Positions 60,500-64,000 of a stretch of DNA of 64,000 bases are shown here, piece after piece. The position numbers and the translations under genes were made by a program. Origin of the DNA: Liolophura sinensis (Eukaryota > Mollusca > Polyplacophora > Chitonida > Chitonidae); the NCBI RefSeq assembly GCF_032854445.1, contig NC_088300.1:5828001-5892000 (forward strand). The letters are read 5' to 3'. The number at the start of each line of letters is the position of its first letter. Position 1 is the stretch's first letter. Below the pieces are notes generated by a model. It was given only the letters and a program-made list of their open reading frames with translations, had not been told where the DNA came from and made no database searches.

Positions 60500-60949
60500 C
60501 TGACACTAACTTCATGAGTGATGTATGATGCACAGATTGAACAAAATTTGGACAGACATGCGAAAAGTTGAACTCTTATCTAATTGGTTGTCCAAGAAAA
60601 TCTGTAAATTCTTCATTTGCGGAGTCCATGTTGCTCACTAGTTGGTTTGCTATTGTACTGAAGTACTCATTAAAGTTGTTAGCAATCATGGTCTCATCAC
60701 AAATGTCACTATCATTTATATGGAAGACTTAACGCTTACTTTTTTATGTCGACACTGTAGTTCATTAATAATTTTCCAGGTCTTTTTTATGTCTTGATTT
60801 ACTTCGTTGAACTGACGTTCGAAATATTATTTCCTTGTAAAACGGAGACTATTAACTTTAGGTTAATTATGTCCAAGGTTTAATTCTGTTAATTTTTTGG
60901 AAGTCATGGTTATTACTGGAAAACACCCGTCATATATAGAAGTAAACTG

Positions 60950-61930
60950 ATCCAGAAAAGTTAGAGAGTGCCGAATTTGTATCTTGATTAGTTAGTATAT
61001 TATCCCAGTTTGTGGCTCTAATTTGCTGGAAAAAGTGTTCCTTGCTATTGGTGTAAACTTACGATAGCTTACGTTTGCTGTGCTGACATCAATTTATGCT
61101 GGTCAGCTTTTATTATATAAAAACTGGAAAGCGATCTGTAATATCCGTTAGTAAAATTTCTGATAGAAGGTCTGATAGAAATTTCTGATTAGAAAAAAAA
61201 CTGTCAATTAAAGTAGCAGATCGAGATTGGAGCCTTACTGGTTTGGTTACCTGAGGGAAGAAATTACAGGATTTCATTATTTCAAGAAAGGATTTAGTTG
61301 GGTGATCATATTAGCTTAAAAAGGTCTATATTATAGTCACCCACGATAATACATTTTCCCCTTTCATTTCCGCTTGTTTTGAGAACAGACAATAAGTGCT
61401 CATTAAAAATATTGACATCTGTACCCGAGGCCAGCACATATTTCTAAACAGATAACTAATAGACAATTAAAATAGACATTCAAAATTACCATTTTCATCG
61501 ATACTGCTCAAGTCTCCTCTGAGACAGCAACTACTTATCCTGTCATTCACATGTAAAACGAGGTCTCCACCCTTGCGTTTAGACCGTGACATAAAACAGG
61601 ACTTATAACCAGGCAGTTCAAAAAGTGATGAATTCCTATCAGAGACCCAGCTTTCAGAGAACCCAAGGACGGTGAAGGGAAAATTTAGATTATGAATAAA
61701 GCTGACTATTTTGTCAGTGCTTGTTAACGCTTCTTGCGTTCATATGTAGGAGAAAAATGTAGCTGGTATCAGGGATTTGTAGAATAGATTCAAATATAAA
61801 GGATGAAGGCAAGTAGTAATTACAAGTAGTATTTTGTACTTCCTGGCAATGGGCCAATTCATAATCACTATCGTCAGTGCTGGTGTGGGTGGCATGTGTA
61901 TCATTTAGGTCTAGTGGATCGAAACACATG
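60950..61930 (-). pseudogene. LINE endonuclease remnant
   Basis: It begins with FLLHMNARSVNKH (61750-61710), the usual start of an apurinic-type endonuclease. In shifting frames it continues to GYKSCFMSRSKRKGGDLVLH (about 61610-61555) and CIIVGDYNIDLF (about 61350-61315). Several frameshifts and stops interrupt it. Confidence 0.8.
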
Positions 61931-62873
61931 TTATCCAGATCGTTAAGATCAAAAGTGTTAGCTGACAGGGATTGTTTGCCTTGATAAGTATTAACACATC
62001 CATGTCAATAGAAAGGTGAATGTGAGGCTAGCCCCAGGAATGGATCACTTATTTCATCATCTATCATTCGAGTCCGAGAAGATATTACCATTAGCTGCCT
62101 GTACATTCGTGGATAGAATAGTACAACGAAAACACACGCATACATGATATCAGGCAAATCGGCAGGGGCATTACATGGCATGAGAAGTACGTAGTGCTTG
62201 AGGCAGCGGAAACCTGGTGGTTATATAATACAGTCTGAGACCTTCCAGCACATACAATAAATAACAAATTAGTGCATAGCTCGGTGCATAACATTGGGGG
62301 AAAACAGTTACAAACAGTAACAAGCATGCAATATGTGAAGTGAGCCCCGTGCGTAAGTTGCATAAAAACAAGAAAATACATTTAACACAATTAAGGCTGG
62401 ATTTACAAATCACGATATATCCACGTGCCGGCCAGCGCATTCCGGTTAGGCATGAGTTAAATATTCGTCACACGTAACAGTACACATTTTGTGTATTCAC
62501 CACTGAGCCTATGCATAGAACAGTGTCACATGAATGAACTGAACTGTGAATAGGGCATTGGTGTCTGTGAGCATAGGCTTATATACAGGGGGGTGCTGTA
62601 TTAAGTTTGTGTGCATAAACACATCTGTTCAAAGATCATGTAGCAGAAATACTTTTACGGGTTGCACTGAAAAAATCACACATCACACTGTTTCACTTCC
62701 CTATCGTTCACATATAACCTGCCGTTCACAAATCGAACTTTTTACCCCCATGGTAGCATTTATTCATGTAGGCCATTAAGAAGGTCTTGCTTATCCTGTC
62801 TTCTTGAATAAGATCTTCCATGACAAACGCTGAGTCATTTAACAGCACTATACGTTCAGGTTTGTGCACAAAC

Positions 62874-63116
62874 TTAAACAAGTAGGCCTATGTGGCGTGT
62901 TCGGTCCGGTTTATGAGGGCCAACTCTGTGCTCATTCTGAATAAAGGATCGGGGTAGATTTAACTTTTCCGTGATAATGTTCTGAATAATGTCATTTACA
63001 TTTTCACCGCCTGTTTCCACGATGCCCCCGAAACGAATATTATGCGATCTACTGTAGCGCTCTTGATGTAAAATCCTATCGTTCAGTAGGCTGTTGTGTT
63101 GTTCCAGAAACGACAC
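62874..63116 (-). pseudogene. LINE ORF1 remnant
   Basis: It reads RYSRSHNIRFGGIVETGGEN and IITEKLNLPRSFIQNEHRVG, the RNA-binding part seen in ORF1 proteins of many LINEs. A heptad-rich, coiled-coil-like stretch precedes it at about 63400-63130 in broken frames. Confidence 0.75.
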
Positions 63117-63431
63117 ACGTTCATTAAGTTTTTTTTAGTCTCCAGCTGAATTTCTGCAACTTTCCCTTTTAATTTTGAAATTTCATTGTTAGCTATCTCC
63201 ATACTATCAATAATGTCAGTTTGTTTTCGCTCAAATGTGGTGAGCCGTGACTCAACTTCCATTTGCGTTTGTTCAAGTGTGTTTAGTGCTTTCTGAATAA
63301 CTCACCGAGTTCGTCATGAATTCCATAAACTTATCCAGTTTTGAGGACTCACCGCCAGTTTCACTGACAAATTCAGCATCATTACCGACATGTGGATTCT
63401 GTACTTTTCTTGTTGCAGCGGAGCGAGGCAT

Positions 63432-63842
63432 TCGAAAATATTGAATACTTTAAACGCCTCGACGTCAAGAGTTGAAGGAAATGGAAAGATTTATTGAATA
63501 ATTAAAGTGATTCACTGGATATTTTCACTGAACTCAATTATTCATTAAATTATACTTGTATATTGACAGGGAGAAGGTTACAGTATATCGTAACGTTTGC
63601 ATTGAATATGCTGCTATATATACAATGAGACATGCCCAAACCATTGATTCACATGTAACAACATTTGTTTTCGTAATCATTTGGTTGTCGGAATGTAGAT
63701 GTATCAAGTGCACGTGTTCTGTCCGTAGAAAGCGAGAATTGAATACTGAAAGAAAGGTTTGTATCCTACCTTAGTTCGTAATATTAATTAATAAATAGTC
63801 CAGGACTCAGTGCAACTTTCGTTTACCTGTATGTATGGTATT
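63432..63842. repeat. duplicated segment, copy 2, right part
   Basis: Matches 57197-57604 closely, including the 72-codon frame (63556-63774 here). It is then cut by a SINE at 63843. Confidence 0.88.
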
Positions 63843-64000
63843 ATTTTTTTATTTATTTGATTGGTGTTTTACGCCGTACTCAAGAATATTTCACTTATAC
63901 CACCCACGACCATACGCAGGTTGCTGGAAGACCTTCCCACGTGTGGCCGGAGAGGAAGCCAGCATAAGCTGGTCTAAAACTTTCAGCGACCGTATGGCCT
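63843..64000 (-). mobile_element. SINE with internal deletion, at the window edge
   Basis: The tail ATTTATTTGATTGGTGTTTT and ACTCAAGAATATTTCACTTA joins directly to CACCCACGACCATACGCAGG, so about 60 bp of the body is missing. It continues to GGAAGCCAGCATAAGCTGG. It interrupts copy 2 of the duplicated segment, which copy 1 shows uninterrupted. Confidence 0.9.

Larger units (their letters stand above)
59498..63431 (-). mobile_element. decayed LINE (non-LTR retrotransposon)
   Basis: Read on the - strand from right to left it holds a coiled-coil/ORF1 region, then endonuclease remnants. Next come the linker before the reverse transcriptase (around NEYFSTIANQLV at about 60640-60680) and the C-terminal part of the reverse transcriptase. 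A 3' tail of TGATT/TTGA-like units lies at about 59499-59525. Frames are broken throughout. Only about 120 bp separates the linker from the C-terminal part, so the catalytic palm of the reverse transcriptase is deleted. It resembles the jockey/CR1/L2 group; the clade is not assigned. Confidence 0.85.

Overview
The window is nuclear DNA of an invertebrate animal, most likely a mollusc or another lophotrochozoan. The signs are AT-rich DNA, long introns with GT/AG boundaries, and at least a dozen copies of a tRNA-derived SINE whose 3' end (a stretch reading ATTCTTGAGTACGGCGTAAA followed by ATAA repeats) I associate with mollusc genomes. There are no operons and no bacterial features. The species cannot be fixed from sequence alone. 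Three protein-coding genes could be rebuilt exon by exon with consistent splice phases. (1) A cornichon family gene, closest to CNIH4, on the + strand (2703-8416, 5 exons, 144 aa). (2) and (3) Two tandem paralogues on the - strand, here called A (13089-28058, 12 exons) and B (30772-55045, 12 exons). Both encode a type II single-pass membrane protein with a large domain resembling family 9 carbohydrate-binding modules (CBM9). Exons 3 to 11 of A and B have identical lengths and phases, so this is a clear gene duplication. Gene B has a second candidate first exon at 57729-57874 with a different membrane anchor and the same splice phase. Gene A has a one-base frameshift in a run of six C (13175-13180) in its last exon. 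The frameshift hides a conserved C-terminal block that remains intact in the next frame. The rest is mobile and repetitive DNA, much of it in introns of these genes. 0-8.4 kb: the cornichon gene, whose introns hold a hairpin element, a TTAA-flanked element, a 52-bp minisatellite that seems to derive from the gene's own exon 3 splice donor, and a 1.9-kb TTAA-flanked DNA transposon relative. 8.4-13 kb: no recognised gene; SINE copies and fragments. 13-28 kb: gene A, with a second copy of the TTAA transposon, a different tRNA-derived SINE, and minisatellites of 67, 28 and 25 bp. 28-30.7 kb: intergenic, upstream of A and downstream of B. 30.7-55 kb: gene B, with a 3.7-kb array of 39-bp units (intron 3), a 1.7-kb array of 29-bp units (intron 2), two palindromic elements and a 3-kb foldback element (intron 1). 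55-58 kb: repeat arrays and the alternative first exon. 58-64 kb: a decayed LINE inserted into one copy of a duplicated 0.4-kb segment; the other copy preserves the empty site. How the genes might work together: cornichon proteins are cargo receptors for export from the ER, and the two CBM9-like proteins would pass through that same pathway, but the sequence shows no specific link. The two CBM9-like paralogues, with interchangeable anchors and minisatellite-filled introns, are the most interesting genic content.
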